Source: Planktothrix tepida PCC 9214
GTDB taxonomy: Bacteria; Cyanobacteriota; Cyanobacteriia; Cyanobacteriales; Microcoleaceae
Length of the DNA stretch: 64,000 nucleotides
Assembly (NCBI RefSeq): GCF_900009145.1
Contig: NZ_LN889801.1
Coordinates: 177,354 to 241,353, forward strand
Reading direction: 5' to 3'
Shown here in pieces: positions 17,568 to 26,172 of this stretch; positions within the stretch are counted from its first letter, which is position 1, and each line of letters begins with the position of its first letter. The translations under genes and the position numbers were made by a program. Below the pieces are notes generated by a model. The model worked only from the letters and a program-made list of their open reading frames with translations. It searched no databases and was not told where the DNA came from.

Positions 17568-18260
17568 CTATTCCTTGTTTCTGATTGTCTGTTGCTTGCG
17601 ATTAGGGGAAATCTGTTGTTCCTGAAGTTGTTTTAATTGTTGATGAACGTCTGAAGCAATTTCAAAGGCTTGATACAGGAGTCTTCCTTGTTCTGTTGTG
17701 GGTTTTTCTGTTTGTAAGACCGTTAAGGCGGTGAAATTTGGATCAAAAAGTTCGGAATATTGCTGAATAAATTTTTGATGTTTTTTCAAGGTTCGTTCTA
17801 TTTTTAATCCTTTAATTAATTCTGTTCTAATTAAGTTTAAAGCTGCAATAATAGCTTCTCGATTGTTTAATTTTCCAGGGGGATGGGCTATTGCATCGAG
17901 TTGATCATAAATTTTTAAGGCTTTAACAATGGCGTTATAACGCTCCACTTGATGACACAGTTTAACGAATTGGGGACGGGTTAAGGTATTCCACAGTTTT
18001 ACACTATCCTCAAGAATTAATAGTCCCCCAATGGTTAAATAAATTATGATTAAAATTAAAGAGAGTTCTGGAAAAATTAAACTCCAAATCCAATAACTCA
18101 TTAATAATAATAAAAAGATAAAAAAGGTTTTTAAACCTTCCCCTAATAATTTTTTAACGGTAGCTGGTCGGTAGAGTAACTTCTGATTAATACCACTCCA
18201 ATGTTTGATTTCCCCTGGTGTAATTTCTAATCCTTCTAAATCAGATTGTGTGTTACCCAT
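17568..18260 (-). CDS. Two-TM membrane protein of unknown function
   Basis: I do not recognise this 230-residue protein. After a polar N-terminus it has two adjacent membrane segments at about 43-63 and 67-85 (FFIFLLLLMSYWIW and LILIIIYLTIGGLLIL), followed by a long helical, charged cytoplasmic-type region rich in Gln, Lys and Leu. No catalytic motif is visible. It lies on the same strand between the SLATT-like gene and the vWA-tubulin-motor cluster, 252 bases from the latter, so it may or may not belong to that system. Confidence 0.6.
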   Translation of the reverse strand: MGNTQSDLEGLEITPGEIKHWSGINQKLLYRPATVKKLLGEGLKTFFIFLLLLMSYWIWSLIFPELSLILIIIYLTIGGLLILEDSVKLWNTLTRPQFVKLCHQVERYNAIVKALKIYDQLDAIAHPPGKLNNREAIIAALNLIRTELIKGLKIERTLKKHQKFIQQYSELFDPNFTALTVLQTEKPTTEQGRLLYQAFEIASDVHQQLKQLQEQQISPNRKQQTIRNKE

Positions 18261-18381
18261 TGAAGATCTCCATCCCGTAGAAGTAGCTTTGGGTTGGTTT
18301 TAGGTGCTGATTCAAAACTGAACTCAAACCTGCCTCTACAGAAATTAAAAGGTGTTTAAGGGGATAAAATTTATTCTCCTT

Positions 18382-19020
18382 TCAAGAGGGCGCATCGGCA
18401 ATATATTTGTCATACCCTCCAGCTTTCTTGATCTCATCAGGAATCAGTTTTTGGATGTCATTTTCGGTGCGGAGGGCTTTTTGATACGCCCATTCAGGAC
18501 AAGCCGGAAGGGATTTTTTACTTTCACTATACACAGAATTTATCTGAACTAAATCATTCAGTTCTTCCTCGATGGGTCGGGGTTCTAAACGACATTTGAG
18601 TAAAAATGAATCATATTGATCGGCCATTTGTTCATAAACCCTGGAGGCGACTAAATGGGTATTCGCTTTACCATTGGGATCTAAAAAGGTTAATAACGGT
18701 GCAAGAATAGCGACTAAAACGGGAATAATCACCGCCACTAATTGATAATTTCCGCCTAAACTGGAGATGGCTTGCACACCAGCAACAGCCGCTAAAACGG
18801 TGCTGGGAATGCCAATATAAAGATGAGTTCTTGTCCAGCGAATGGAAACATAAATATGAGCTTGGCTTAAAACCCGACAGACGGTTTTGCGATCAAAAGC
18901 ACGATAAATGATATCTTCCTGGGCAACATAAGAAAGTGGTTTACCTGAATTTTCTTCTAAAGGAACAGAGGAACTCACGGGGTTATTAATCAGATTATCA
19001 GGGTTACTGGATGCACTCAT
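18382..19020 (-). CDS. SLATT/DUF4231-like two-TM protein
   Basis: A 212-residue protein with a polar N-terminus, then two membrane segments (about 68-88 LYIGIPSTVLAAVAGV and 93-112 LVAVIIPVLVAILAPLLTFL). They are followed by a helix, NTHLVASRVYEQMADQYDSF, and a charged C-terminal region. The paired segments with a downstream His-Ala-Tyr helix resemble the SLATT and DUF4231 families. SLATT proteins are predicted pore-forming effectors linked to nucleotide-signal defence systems, but no SMODS cyclase or SLOG gene is next to this one. It precedes the unknown two-TM gene and the vWA-tubulin-motor cluster on the same strand. The family call is by eye and tentative. Confidence 0.5.
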   Translation of the reverse strand: MSASSNPDNLINNPVSSSVPLEENSGKPLSYVAQEDIIYRAFDRKTVCRVLSQAHIYVSIRWTRTHLYIGIPSTVLAAVAGVQAISSLGGNYQLVAVIIPVLVAILAPLLTFLDPNGKANTHLVASRVYEQMADQYDSFLLKCRLEPRPIEEELNDLVQINSVYSESKKSLPACPEWAYQKALRTENDIQKLIPDEIKKAGGYDKYIADAPS

Positions 19021-19142
19021 AGGCTTTAAACCGGGTACAATAAAGGTGTAAAAAATGAATCTTCAGACCAGTTTGTTGGGACTCCTAAGCTTAATATTGG
19101 CTTGGGGATGGAGACAACATCAGTTGAGAAAAAATAATTCTA

Positions 19143-20588
19143 TCAACTTCTGTTCAATTCTTGATCAGGAGTAACACCCTTTAACCAAACGATAAATGTA
19201 GTTCCTCTAGGAATATTCCCCCGAGAAAGCATCTCCTTGGAGACCCAAACCGAATTAACAGGAGAGAACACTTCAATCTTTCCCTGCATTTGTTCGACTA
19301 AGGTTTTTGCGATCGCTAACCCTAACCCTGTCCCCGGAATTTCTGAACTTTCTTGGACACCCCGATAGTGACGTTCAAATAAATGGGTTAAATCTTCTGG
19401 GGGAATACCAGGGCCAGTATCACTAATGCCAATTCCCACTTGCAGGGGTTGGGATTTCCGTTTTGTAGTGAATCGAACTCGAAGACAAACTTTTCCCCCG
19501 GATGGCGTATATTTTAAGGCATTATCGAGCAGATTACTCAAGACTTCTCGTAAAGCTTTACGATTCCCTAGGATAACGGGTAATTGGGGGGGAAGGTCAA
19601 CAAGACATTGAAGTTGTCGTTCTTCAGCGATAGCTTGGGTTGATAAAATTAACGGTTGCAAGACCTCGGACAATTCTAGGGGTTCGAGTTCATCCCAGGC
19701 GGGTAACAAGGTTAACACCGAGGGCGGAAAAGTCGCTTCTTCCCCAGGAGGAGTGGAAACCAAGACAGAATCAACGGTTAGGGGTAAGCTCAAATCAGGT
19801 TCTGTGTAGTCTAAAGTTTGATCAGCTTGTTGTAACAACTCTTGAATGCGATCGCTCTCTCGTAGAATACTATTGGCAATCGGATAATTTTTATCGTCCG
19901 GTAACAACCGCTTTAATAATAATTTTCCAAAGGTACGCACCGCCGTGAGGGGACTTTTGAGTTGATGAAAGATATTATGAAGGGCATCGGCTTGTTGCGC
20001 CTGTAGGTGTTGTTGTCGGCTTAATTGTTGTTGGAACCATTGGGAGCGTTGATCTAAAATACAACCCAGGGCTAAGGTATGGGCAATTCCTTGCAATTGG
20101 CCATATTCCTCTGGGTTCCAGGAACGATCATTGCGTCCCGTTACTAAAAAGCCTAAGACCACCTCTTCTTGAATTAAAGGTAACACCGTTTGACTGCGTT
20201 GTTGCCAACTTTCCTCTTCTTCTAGGGGTTGCTCTCCCTGTGCTTCGGCTTCTATAAAATCATTGATATCCACCGCAGGTAACAAAATCCAGGTTTTGGT
20301 AATTTCTTCTGTTGTTAACAAACGAGGTAGAGTTGAAGTTAACAGGGTCGGAAAGCGCATCAAACCCGGAATATCCAAATCTTCCAGGGAGGTTTCAGGA
20401 TAAGTGGCGATCGGAATTAATTTCTGATGTTCCTCATCCACCCAAGCCTCAGCCAAATACACCACACTCAAGGACGCACCTAAACTCGCCGTCAATGACA
20501 ATTGCGTGCGACAGAGTTGGACAAATTCAGAACTAGCTGTAAGCATAGGAGGAGGAGCCGGGGGATCAGTGTACTGATTTTGTATCAA
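19143..20588 (-). CDS. GAF-domain sensor histidine kinase (possibly Hik2/CSK type)
   Basis: A soluble 481-residue sensor kinase without membrane segments. Residues 20-180 look like a GAF sensor domain. The phospho-acceptor helix contains FHQLKSPLTAVRTF with His208. The ATP-binding domain (about 340-475) shows the N box NLLDNALKYT, the G1 box SDTGPGIP, the F box LFERHYRG and the G2 box GTGLGLAIAK. The H-box context (AVRTFGKLLLKRLLP) reminds me of Hik2, the cyanobacterial relative of chloroplast sensor kinase CSK, but this is from memory. No response regulator lies next to it, so it is an orphan kinase. It is divergent from the DUF3155 gene, with a 101-base intergenic region. Confidence 0.87.
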   Translation of the reverse strand: MIQNQYTDPPAPPPMLTASSEFVQLCRTQLSLTASLGASLSVVYLAEAWVDEEHQKLIPIATYPETSLEDLDIPGLMRFPTLLTSTLPRLLTTEEITKTWILLPAVDINDFIEAEAQGEQPLEEEESWQQRSQTVLPLIQEEVVLGFLVTGRNDRSWNPEEYGQLQGIAHTLALGCILDQRSQWFQQQLSRQQHLQAQQADALHNIFHQLKSPLTAVRTFGKLLLKRLLPDDKNYPIANSILRESDRIQELLQQADQTLDYTEPDLSLPLTVDSVLVSTPPGEEATFPPSVLTLLPAWDELEPLELSEVLQPLILSTQAIAEERQLQCLVDLPPQLPVILGNRKALREVLSNLLDNALKYTPSGGKVCLRVRFTTKRKSQPLQVGIGISDTGPGIPPEDLTHLFERHYRGVQESSEIPGTGLGLAIAKTLVEQMQGKIEVFSPVNSVWVSKEMLSRGNIPRGTTFIVWLKGVTPDQELNRS

Positions 20589-20673
20589 TCTATTAAAACA
20601 TCTTGAAATTTTGAACTAAAACAGATATACTTCTTTCGGATTTTGTAGCTATATTTACAACCCGCCTGCTTAA

Positions 20674-20692
20674 AAAGGAGGTCAACAAGTTG
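20674..20692 (+). promoter_or_regulatory. Strong Shine-Dalgarno with a TTG start
   Basis: AAAAGGAGG ends eight bases before TTG at 20690-20692. This near-perfect ribosome-binding site decides an unusual TTG start for the DUF3155 gene; no ATG lies in the first codons. Confidence 0.65.
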
Positions 20693-21013
20693 GCTAGAAG
20701 ACGTAAGCGTAAAAGCCGTCGTAGACAAGAAGGACGAAGAATTTTAGAATGTGTGCCTCAATATAGCATTTCCAGTGGCGAAGATAAACCCGTAACAGCG
20801 GCTCGCAAGTTTATCCATGCCGAGGGAATTATTCCCCCTGCTGTGCTTCTTGTCAAACGCAATGAGCATACAACAGATCGGTATTTCTGGGCTGAAAAGG
20901 GTCTGTTTGGCGCTCAGTATGTTGAAGAAAATCATTTTTTATTCCCCAGTTTAAAGCAGCTTGTGGAAAAAGCAACACCCCTATCTTCTGCTTCCGCCAT
21001 CAAAAGCGTTTGA
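20690..21013 (+). CDS. DUF3155 family protein
   Basis: A 107-residue protein specific to cyanobacteria as far as I know. The N-terminus is extremely basic (MARRRKRKSRRRQEGRR) and is followed by a compact conserved region (CVPQYSISSGEDKPVTAARKF, then VKRNEHTTDRYFWAEKG and GAQYVEENHFLFPSL). The basic tail could bind RNA, DNA or ribosomes, but no function is established that I can name. The start is TTG behind a very strong Shine-Dalgarno. The gene stands alone, divergent from the histidine kinase and followed by a structured intergenic region. Confidence 0.8.
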   Translation: MARRRKRKSRRRQEGRRILECVPQYSISSGEDKPVTAARKFIHAEGIIPPAVLLVKRNEHTTDRYFWAEKGLFGAQYVEENHFLFPSLKQLVEKATPLSSASAIKSV

Positions 21014-21204
21014 AGTTTAGATCCTGTGTTGAATATTCTTAATGCTTAAAGTAAAGGGTTTTCTAAATGCGGAACTTTTCTGGCGTCCTGAAACCGAGTG
21101 ATAGCTATCATCAACATGAGCTTCTTCCTTAACTCAGATTAAGCCAGCACGACAGAAAAACCGGATAGGTCTGGTGGTGAACCGTCAATGGAGGCAATCT
21201 ATCT

Positions 21205-21260
21205 CTGGGGGTTTAGTCGGTTAAAAGGTTGTTGAATTTCTTTTAACCCAACTAGCCCAG
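21205..21260 (+). ncRNA. Structured element, possible small RNA or terminator
   Basis: Between the convergent DUF3155 and CCB1-like genes lies a long stem. CTGGG (21205-21209) pairs with CCCAG (21256-21260), enclosing TAGTCGGTTAAAAG (21214-21227), which pairs with CTTTTAACCCAACTA (21240-21254) with one bulge; the loop is 12 bases. No T tract follows, so it is not a standard terminator. It could be part of a small RNA or a processed 3' end. Confidence 0.35.
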
Positions 21261-21292
21261 GAGTCCCTGCTTCTAGCAAGGATCAGATGAAA

Positions 21293-21826
21293 TTATTCGC
21301 AAGGTTTGAGGTGCAGTGCTTGTTTGAGCGTTGCCAGTTCGTCTCGGTGAGCGGTTACAGTAATTAAACTTTGAGTTTGGTTTCCCTGACCGAGAACAGC
21401 ATCCAGCTTAAGAGAGACTTTTTCTGGCCGCTTGGCACCTTTCCAATAAAACCACCCCGCCAGGGGCGAAAGCAACACCAGTCCCCAAAACAGTTCGCCA
21501 AGGTTGGGAATAGCCATCGATAGAACTAATCCTAAACATAACAGCCCAACGGCCGTTAATAGGGTTAAGAAGATGGCTAGAAACCAACTGGGACGAACTA
21601 ACCCCTCAAAGGTGATTTGATTGTCTTCCCGATTTAATTTCGTCACACGATAAGCTCGTGCTGCGAAATACTGTTGAATTTGCGTAAGCAAAGAGTCTGC
21701 TTCTTGTTCAGCCATTAGCTTTTCCTGCTGTGTTCGATCTTTGGTCGAAGCCCGCACAAAGAAGAATAAGCCAATCGCCAGTAACAAGGTCAACACAAAC
21801 GTGGAAGGAATTACGGGAATCATCAT
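21293..21826 (-). CDS. Cytochrome b6f cofactor assembly protein, CCB1-like
   Basis: A 177-residue membrane protein with one N-terminal segment (about 6-24, FVLTLLLAIGLFFFVRAS) and a hairpin of two more (about 80-105 and 108-128). Soluble stretches between and after carry RPSWFLAIFLT and KLDAVLGQGNQTQSLITVTAHRDEL. The order and length fit the CCB1 family ('cofactor assembly of complex C subunit B'), which helps attach the c-i haem to cytochrome b6 in thylakoids of plants and cyanobacteria. The assignment rests on my memory of the family pattern. Another CCB-related gene (YggT type) lies at 47.5 kb. A PadR regulator gene lies 46 bases beyond its start on the same strand. Confidence 0.6.
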   Translation of the reverse strand: MMIPVIPSTFVLTLLLAIGLFFFVRASTKDRTQQEKLMAEQEADSLLTQIQQYFAARAYRVTKLNREDNQITFEGLVRPSWFLAIFLTLLTAVGLLCLGLVLSMAIPNLGELFWGLVLLSPLAGWFYWKGAKRPEKVSLKLDAVLGQGNQTQSLITVTAHRDELATLKQALHLKPCE

Positions 21827-21872
21827 AGATTAAATTAGTCTAGTTTTAAACGGTCACTCGTCGATGTGTAGT

Positions 21873-22226
21873 TTACACAAATTTATCTCGACGAGTTGTA
21901 TATTCATGCCAAAGTCGGGCTAACTCTTGCGCCTGGGTTTTGTATTCAGGTATGATTTGGTACATCCTACGAGGGCGACCTCTACCTTCTACCTTCTGCC
22001 AATATCCCGTAATCGTTCCTTGTTTTTCTAGGAACTTCAAGGCACTATAGAGAACCGTATCCGATAATCGATAAGCAGAATACTCTTGTTCTAGTCGTTC
22101 AATGAGTTCGGTTCCATAGGAGTCCCCTCGCAGAAAGACAGATAAGATGTAGCAAACCGCCAGTTCTTTATTGAGATAGATAGGCGGGGGTTCTTGGAAA
22201 AATTGATAGATCTCTTCAAAGGTCAT
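21873..22226 (-). CDS. PadR family transcriptional regulator
   Basis: A 117-residue winged-helix regulator. The PadR pattern is readable in order: LAVCYILSVFLRGDSYGTELIERLEQ (first helices), LSDTVLYSALKFLEKQGTI (recognition helix; usually xxGTLYPALxRLexxG), and the wing GYWQKVEGRGRPRRMYQI. I place the start at 22226 because GGGAGA stands eight bases before that ATG; an ATG at 22253 would add nine unlikely residues. PadR proteins usually repress nearby genes; here the CCB1-like gene follows by 46 bases and is the simplest target, though this is inference. Confidence 0.85.
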   Translation of the reverse strand: MTFEEIYQFFQEPPPIYLNKELAVCYILSVFLRGDSYGTELIERLEQEYSAYRLSDTVLYSALKFLEKQGTITGYWQKVEGRGRPRRMYQIIPEYKTQAQELARLWHEYTTRRDKFV

Positions 22227-22413
22227 AAGATTCTCCCGCTTACTCTGAAGCATGATTGATTCACCTAAATTTTAGATAAGGATGAAAATTTTTGACTTCT
22301 AGCCTGACTCTATTTATATAATTTATCGCGCCGTGATTCGGGATTTAGTCAATGTGGTCACTATTTTTAGGGATATTGGAGAAAATCAATCACGGTTATT
22401 CCCTATAGGTTAA

Positions 22414-23520
22414 CTAAAAACGACAGGTTAAGGTGGTTTTAACGGGACAGGCTCGTTCTGTCAAGGGATTCCCTCTAAGGTCTAATCCGGTTAGGTTGGT
22501 CAAGCTTTGCAATGGACGACTATCGGAAACTTTAGTATTATACAAATCTAACGTGATTAATTGAGTTAACGATTGCAAGGGTGCAAGATTTGAAACCGAG
22601 GTATTAAACAAGCTGAGGATTTTGAGGTTGGTCAATGCTTGTAAGGGGGTTAAATCGGAAATGGGATTATTTCCAATGTAAAGTTCGGTTAGATTGGTCA
22701 GGGTTGCTAAAGGACGCAGATCGGAAATTTGATTATCAAATAAAGTTAATTGGTTGAGATCGGTTAAAGAAGCCAGGGGCGTTAAATCTGCAATTTGATT
22801 GTTAAAAAGTAGCAGTTGTTTTAGATGAGTTAAAGAGCTAAGGGGAGTTAAATCAGCAATTTGATTATCATAAAGGGCTAAATAGCTGAGTTTCGTTAAG
22901 GGGTGTAGCGGTGTAATATCAGAAATTTGGTTTCCCTGTAAGGATAATTTTTTTAAGGTTACTAAAGATTGCAACGGCGTAATATCTTGAATTTGATTAT
23001 CAAATAATACTAAACTTTTTAATCGGGTCAAATTTTTAAGCGAGGTTAAATCCGTAATTTTATTCGTATCTAAAATTAAGGTTTCTAGCGCTATTAAGGA
23101 AGAAAGAGGGGTCAAATCATGAATTTGATTGACATCTAGTGCTAAGACTTTTAAATTTTTGAGATTAGCCAATGGCGTTAAATCAGAGATTTGATTTCCA
23201 CTTAAATACAAAAATTGTAGTTGAGAAAAAGAACTTAAGAGGCTTAAATCTTTGATTTGATACCCACTCAAATTTAATTGAATCAGTTGAGATAGAATTT
23301 TATTTGCTATTTTACAGTCTTTGGTTTGAGAAATTTCTAATAATAAATCTAGTGTTTTTTGTGTTTCTAAGTTTAAATTATTTTGATTTAAACAAATCGT
23401 TTCAAAATTATTTAAAGGTTGTACAGCATTCTCTGAAGCTAAAGCAGGATTTAGGGGTAATAAAAATATTAAAAAATTGAGTGCTATTTTATAGGGATTT
23501 ATGTTAATAAATTTTATCAT
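22414..23520 (-). CDS. Secreted leucine-rich repeat protein (internalin/SDS22 type)
   Basis: After a hydrophobic signal segment (about 12-30, ending PALASENA) the protein has a short helical cap and then about twelve 22-residue leucine-rich repeats of the form LxxLxxLxLxxNQIxDLTPL. Repeats of this type form a curved solenoid used for protein binding, as in internalins. No enzyme domain, anchor or repeat interruption is visible. Start is put at 23520 (MIKFININPYKI), because an upstream ATG at 23568 adds sixteen residues of low quality. The repeats are very similar to each other in DNA, which suggests recent expansion. Its partner is unknown. It lies 19 bases beyond the stop of the metallopeptidase gene on the same strand. 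Confidence 0.8.
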   Translation of the reverse strand: MIKFININPYKIALNFLIFLLPLNPALASENAVQPLNNFETICLNQNNLNLETQKTLDLLLEISQTKDCKIANKILSQLIQLNLSGYQIKDLSLLSSFSQLQFLYLSGNQISDLTPLANLKNLKVLALDVNQIHDLTPLSSLIALETLILDTNKITDLTSLKNLTRLKSLVLFDNQIQDITPLQSLVTLKKLSLQGNQISDITPLHPLTKLSYLALYDNQIADLTPLSSLTHLKQLLLFNNQIADLTPLASLTDLNQLTLFDNQISDLRPLATLTNLTELYIGNNPISDLTPLQALTNLKILSLFNTSVSNLAPLQSLTQLITLDLYNTKVSDSRPLQSLTNLTGLDLRGNPLTERACPVKTTLTCRF

Positions 23521-23587
23521 GATTTTAATAAAATTTTTGTTTTCAAAAAAACACAATAAAATCAACACTTTATCTTAGAGTTAAACC

Positions 23588-24265
23588 TTAATCCTCAACC
23601 TTAATAATTTGATAACACTCTTCAACAGAAGCCCGATTTTTCATGGCTTCTACCAAGCGATAATAGGTCGTTTCGTGATTTTGAATTAAGGTTTTAGCTT
23701 GTAAAATAGCCCAACGTTCTTTAACTTTGGCTTCACTCATCGGACGGTTTAACTGAGTCCAAATTGCGGTAATTTTTTCTCGGTCTTCCTGTCCTCCCTC
23801 CGCCTTTTGAAATACTAACGTTTCTGCGGCGATTCCCGCCATCCAAACCGTACAATAACGATCTAAAACCCGTGATGAAAGTTGACCTTGCTGCAATTGT
23901 TCCCATAACCGTTGATCAGCAAACTGCACCCCGCCTTGAGCCTTTAATCCCTGTTTGAAAGCTTCCCAACCATTTAACGCATATCCCTGAATGGGAATTT
24001 CCATCAAATAGGCGACTAAAAAATGTCCGGCTTCATGGTGTAAAATTCGTTCCCGAGTGGAAGCCGAAGTTCCCGCTAACCAATCTACTAATAAATTAGC
24101 ACCTTGACCTTGAAATTGAAAAACATCTAATGTCGCAACCCCTAATAAAAAACAAGTTACACTCGCCGGAATAAAAGGCGAAATATTGAAAACCGGACTC
24201 AATAACGCCGATAGGGTTATGCAGAAAACACTAATTGCAATCAAGTTTAAACTGGTCGTTCTCAT
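23588..24265 (-). CDS. Membrane Zn metallopeptidase, FtsH-like peptidase domain without AAA
   Basis: A 225-residue protein with two membrane segments (about 6-24 and 32-49), followed by a metallopeptidase domain that opens with ILHHEAGHFLVAYLMEIP. The HExxH zinc motif is H77-E78-A79-G80-H81, embedded in the HEAGH form typical of FtsH (M41). There is no AAA ATPase domain, so it resembles the short 'ATP-dependent Zn protease' relatives found in cyanobacteria and plastids. The third zinc ligand is not certain, perhaps Asp or Glu in QEDREKIT. It overlaps the preceding VanY gene by one base (TGATG), so the two are translated together. Confidence 0.78.
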   Translation of the reverse strand: MRTTSLNLIAISVFCITLSALLSPVFNISPFIPASVTCFLLGVATLDVFQFQGQGANLLVDWLAGTSASTRERILHHEAGHFLVAYLMEIPIQGYALNGWEAFKQGLKAQGGVQFADQRLWEQLQQGQLSSRVLDRYCTVWMAGIAAETLVFQKAEGGQEDREKITAIWTQLNRPMSEAKVKERWAILQAKTLIQNHETTYYRLVEAMKNRASVEECYQIIKVED

Positions 24266-25137
24266 CAGCTTTTCTTCAGCTTTCTGGCTTTATAAAACGT
24301 TTCCAAACTCTGGCGATCTCCGACAAACCGCCAATGCCAAGGTTCATAACTCACCCCTTGGGGATTATCTTTAGGAAAGGATAACTCAAAACTATAAAAA
24401 GCGGCATTATCTTTTAACCATTGAAAAGCTTGAGTTTGTTCAAAACTGACATTTAAGTTCGTTGAGGGCATATTTCCATCGCCAATATCAATGGCATAAC
24501 CCGTATGATGTTCACTATATCCCGGAGGCGCGCTTACCTCTGCGCGTTTGGTTGCGACTTGTCCCCGTTGCGCTTTGACTTCAAAAAAGATTCCTTCCTG
24601 TTCTTTAACCGTGCGAAAACTGGAAATCGGAACTAAACTCACCCCACTGGCTAAAGCCGCTTGCTCCATTTGCTGATAAGCTTGGGCGGCTGCTTTGCGT
24701 AACCGATGACTCCCATCGGGGGTAATACTTTCTAACTCTGCGGCGGGAGCTTCTTCGTAGGGGAGATGGCCCAATAAATTGTCCGGTAAGCTTGGGGAGG
24801 CTGTTGGGGACGCGGCGGCGCTTGGAGTTGCTGAAGCAGTGGGAGTAGGTGAAGGGGAAGAAGCCGTAGAACTCTTGGGTTCTGGGGTGGGTTCTAACAG
24901 AGGAATATAAGCTTTAGGAGAGAGAATTCCAAATTGATAATTAATGGCTAAAGCCGTACAGAATGCAACGACGGCTAACCCCAACATTTTCCAGAAGAGT
25001 CCGGGTCTGGGGGACGGTCGGGAGGAAGCCACGGTCACAACGGGGAGATCTCGTATCGCCTCTGGAATCTCTTCTGTTGATCCATCCACGACAGTTTCGG
25101 CTTGTTTAGGCAGACTAGAATTCTTCAACGGCTTCAC
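24265..25137 (-). CDS. D-Ala-D-Ala carboxypeptidase, VanY/M15B family
   Basis: A 290-residue cell-wall peptidase. A cytoplasmic N-terminus (1-47) leads into a membrane anchor (about 48-67), a Pro/Ser/Thr-rich periplasmic linker (80-117) and a VanY domain (about 125-285). The zinc ligands follow the M15 pattern SxHxxGxAxD as SEHHTGYAID (Ser208, His210, Asp217), with the catalytic Glu and third ligand in EPWHWR (Glu265, His268). Such enzymes trim the last D-Ala from peptidoglycan stems. Its last codon overlaps the start of the downstream metallopeptidase gene, so they are likely co-translated. It is divergent from the AEC transporter. Confidence 0.9.
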   Translation of the reverse strand: MKPLKNSSLPKQAETVVDGSTEEIPEAIRDLPVVTVASSRPSPRPGLFWKMLGLAVVAFCTALAINYQFGILSPKAYIPLLEPTPEPKSSTASSPSPTPTASATPSAAASPTASPSLPDNLLGHLPYEEAPAAELESITPDGSHRLRKAAAQAYQQMEQAALASGVSLVPISSFRTVKEQEGIFFEVKAQRGQVATKRAEVSAPPGYSEHHTGYAIDIGDGNMPSTNLNVSFEQTQAFQWLKDNAAFYSFELSFPKDNPQGVSYEPWHWRFVGDRQSLETFYKARKLKKS

Positions 25138-25230
25138 TCCTGCACATCCATTAAAGGCTGAATTTTATAATACTTCATGTTGACGGCTAACCGTCAACCG
25201 TTCATGCTCAACAGTCAACACCTAATCTTT

Positions 25231-26172
25231 ATGTCTCATTCTGTAACTCAACTTCTAACACTTTATGAATGGCTAATAGGTGGCGTTTTAATCGGATGGA
25301 TTTTAGGTCGGAAATTACCCGCTATTGTTCCCTATTATTTAGGAAAAATTTTATATTGGGCAATTGTTCCGATCGCAATTATGGCATTTTTAAGAAAAGC
25401 GGATTTATCCGGTTCGATTTGGATTGCTCCCTTAGTGGCTTGGGCTGCTATTTTCCTCGGTGCTGGATTAGCTTGGATGGGGTTACATTGGCAAAGCCGT
25501 ATTCCTAAATTCAATATTTTACCCCAATCTTTACCTGCTCAAGGCAGTTTTTTATTAGCTTCAATGGTGGGGAATACGGGATATATTGGTTTTCCGGTTA
25601 GTTTAGCCTTAGTCGGCCCCCAATATTTCGGTTGGGCGGTGTTTTATGATGGACTAGGAACGGTCATTGGCGCCTATGGATTAGGCGTGGCTTTAGCGGC
25701 AAGATTTGGAATGGGAAAACAAGACCCTTGGCAATTAGTTGCAGTATCATTAACGAACCCGGCTTTAATTAGTATGGTGATCGGTTTAATGGTACGAAAT
25801 ATTCCGGTAGCTGATCCGATTGAACAGGGATTAAAGGGAATTGCTTGGGGTAGTGTTGCGTTAACATTAGTCTTGATGGGAATGCGTTTAAGTCAGCTTC
25901 ATTCTTGGCGCTATTTTCAAACTGCCTCTGTAAGTTTAGGAATTAAAATGTTAATTGTACCTTTGGCATTAGGCTATGGATTAATGCTATTGGGATTAAC
26001 CGGATCTCCTTTATTAGTTTTAGTGCTTCAAATGGCAACTCCTCCCGCTTTTGCAACCTTAGTTTTAGCTGAAGCCTTTAATTTAGATCGGGAATTAGCG
26101 GTTACAAATTTAGCGATGGGTTCTACACTCTTATTATTAACCTTACCTCTGTGGTTATTTTTATTTGGTTAA
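25231..26172 (+). CDS. AEC family permease
   Basis: A membrane protein with about ten hydrophobic segments of the auxin-efflux-carrier (AEC) family. Conserved family stretches include LASMVGNTGYIGFPVSLAL and the second-repeat LQMATPPAFATLVLAE, where the Pro-rich crossover helices bind substrate. Bacterial AEC members export or import organic acids such as malonate or malate; the substrate here is not known. I place the start at 25231 (MSHSVTQLL); an upstream ATG at 25177 gives 18 more polar residues and is less likely. No linked metabolic gene points to a substrate. Confidence 0.8.
   Translation: MSHSVTQLLTLYEWLIGGVLIGWILGRKLPAIVPYYLGKILYWAIVPIAIMAFLRKADLSGSIWIAPLVAWAAIFLGAGLAWMGLHWQSRIPKFNILPQSLPAQGSFLLASMVGNTGYIGFPVSLALVGPQYFGWAVFYDGLGTVIGAYGLGVALAARFGMGKQDPWQLVAVSLTNPALISMVIGLMVRNIPVADPIEQGLKGIAWGSVALTLVLMGMRLSQLHSWRYFQTASVSLGIKMLIVPLALGYGLMLLGLTGSPLLVLVLQMATPPAFATLVLAEAFNLDRELAVTNLAMGSTLLLLTLPLWLFLFG

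Noticed and set aside
19426..19948. Two plus-strand frames inside the histidine kinase gene
   Set aside because: Antisense to a gene with full kinase motifs; composition is not protein-like.
22414..23520. Possible CRISPR-like array from regular 66-base spacing
   Set aside because: The periodicity comes from 22-codon LRR repeats in a coding frame, with no identical direct repeats or unique spacers.
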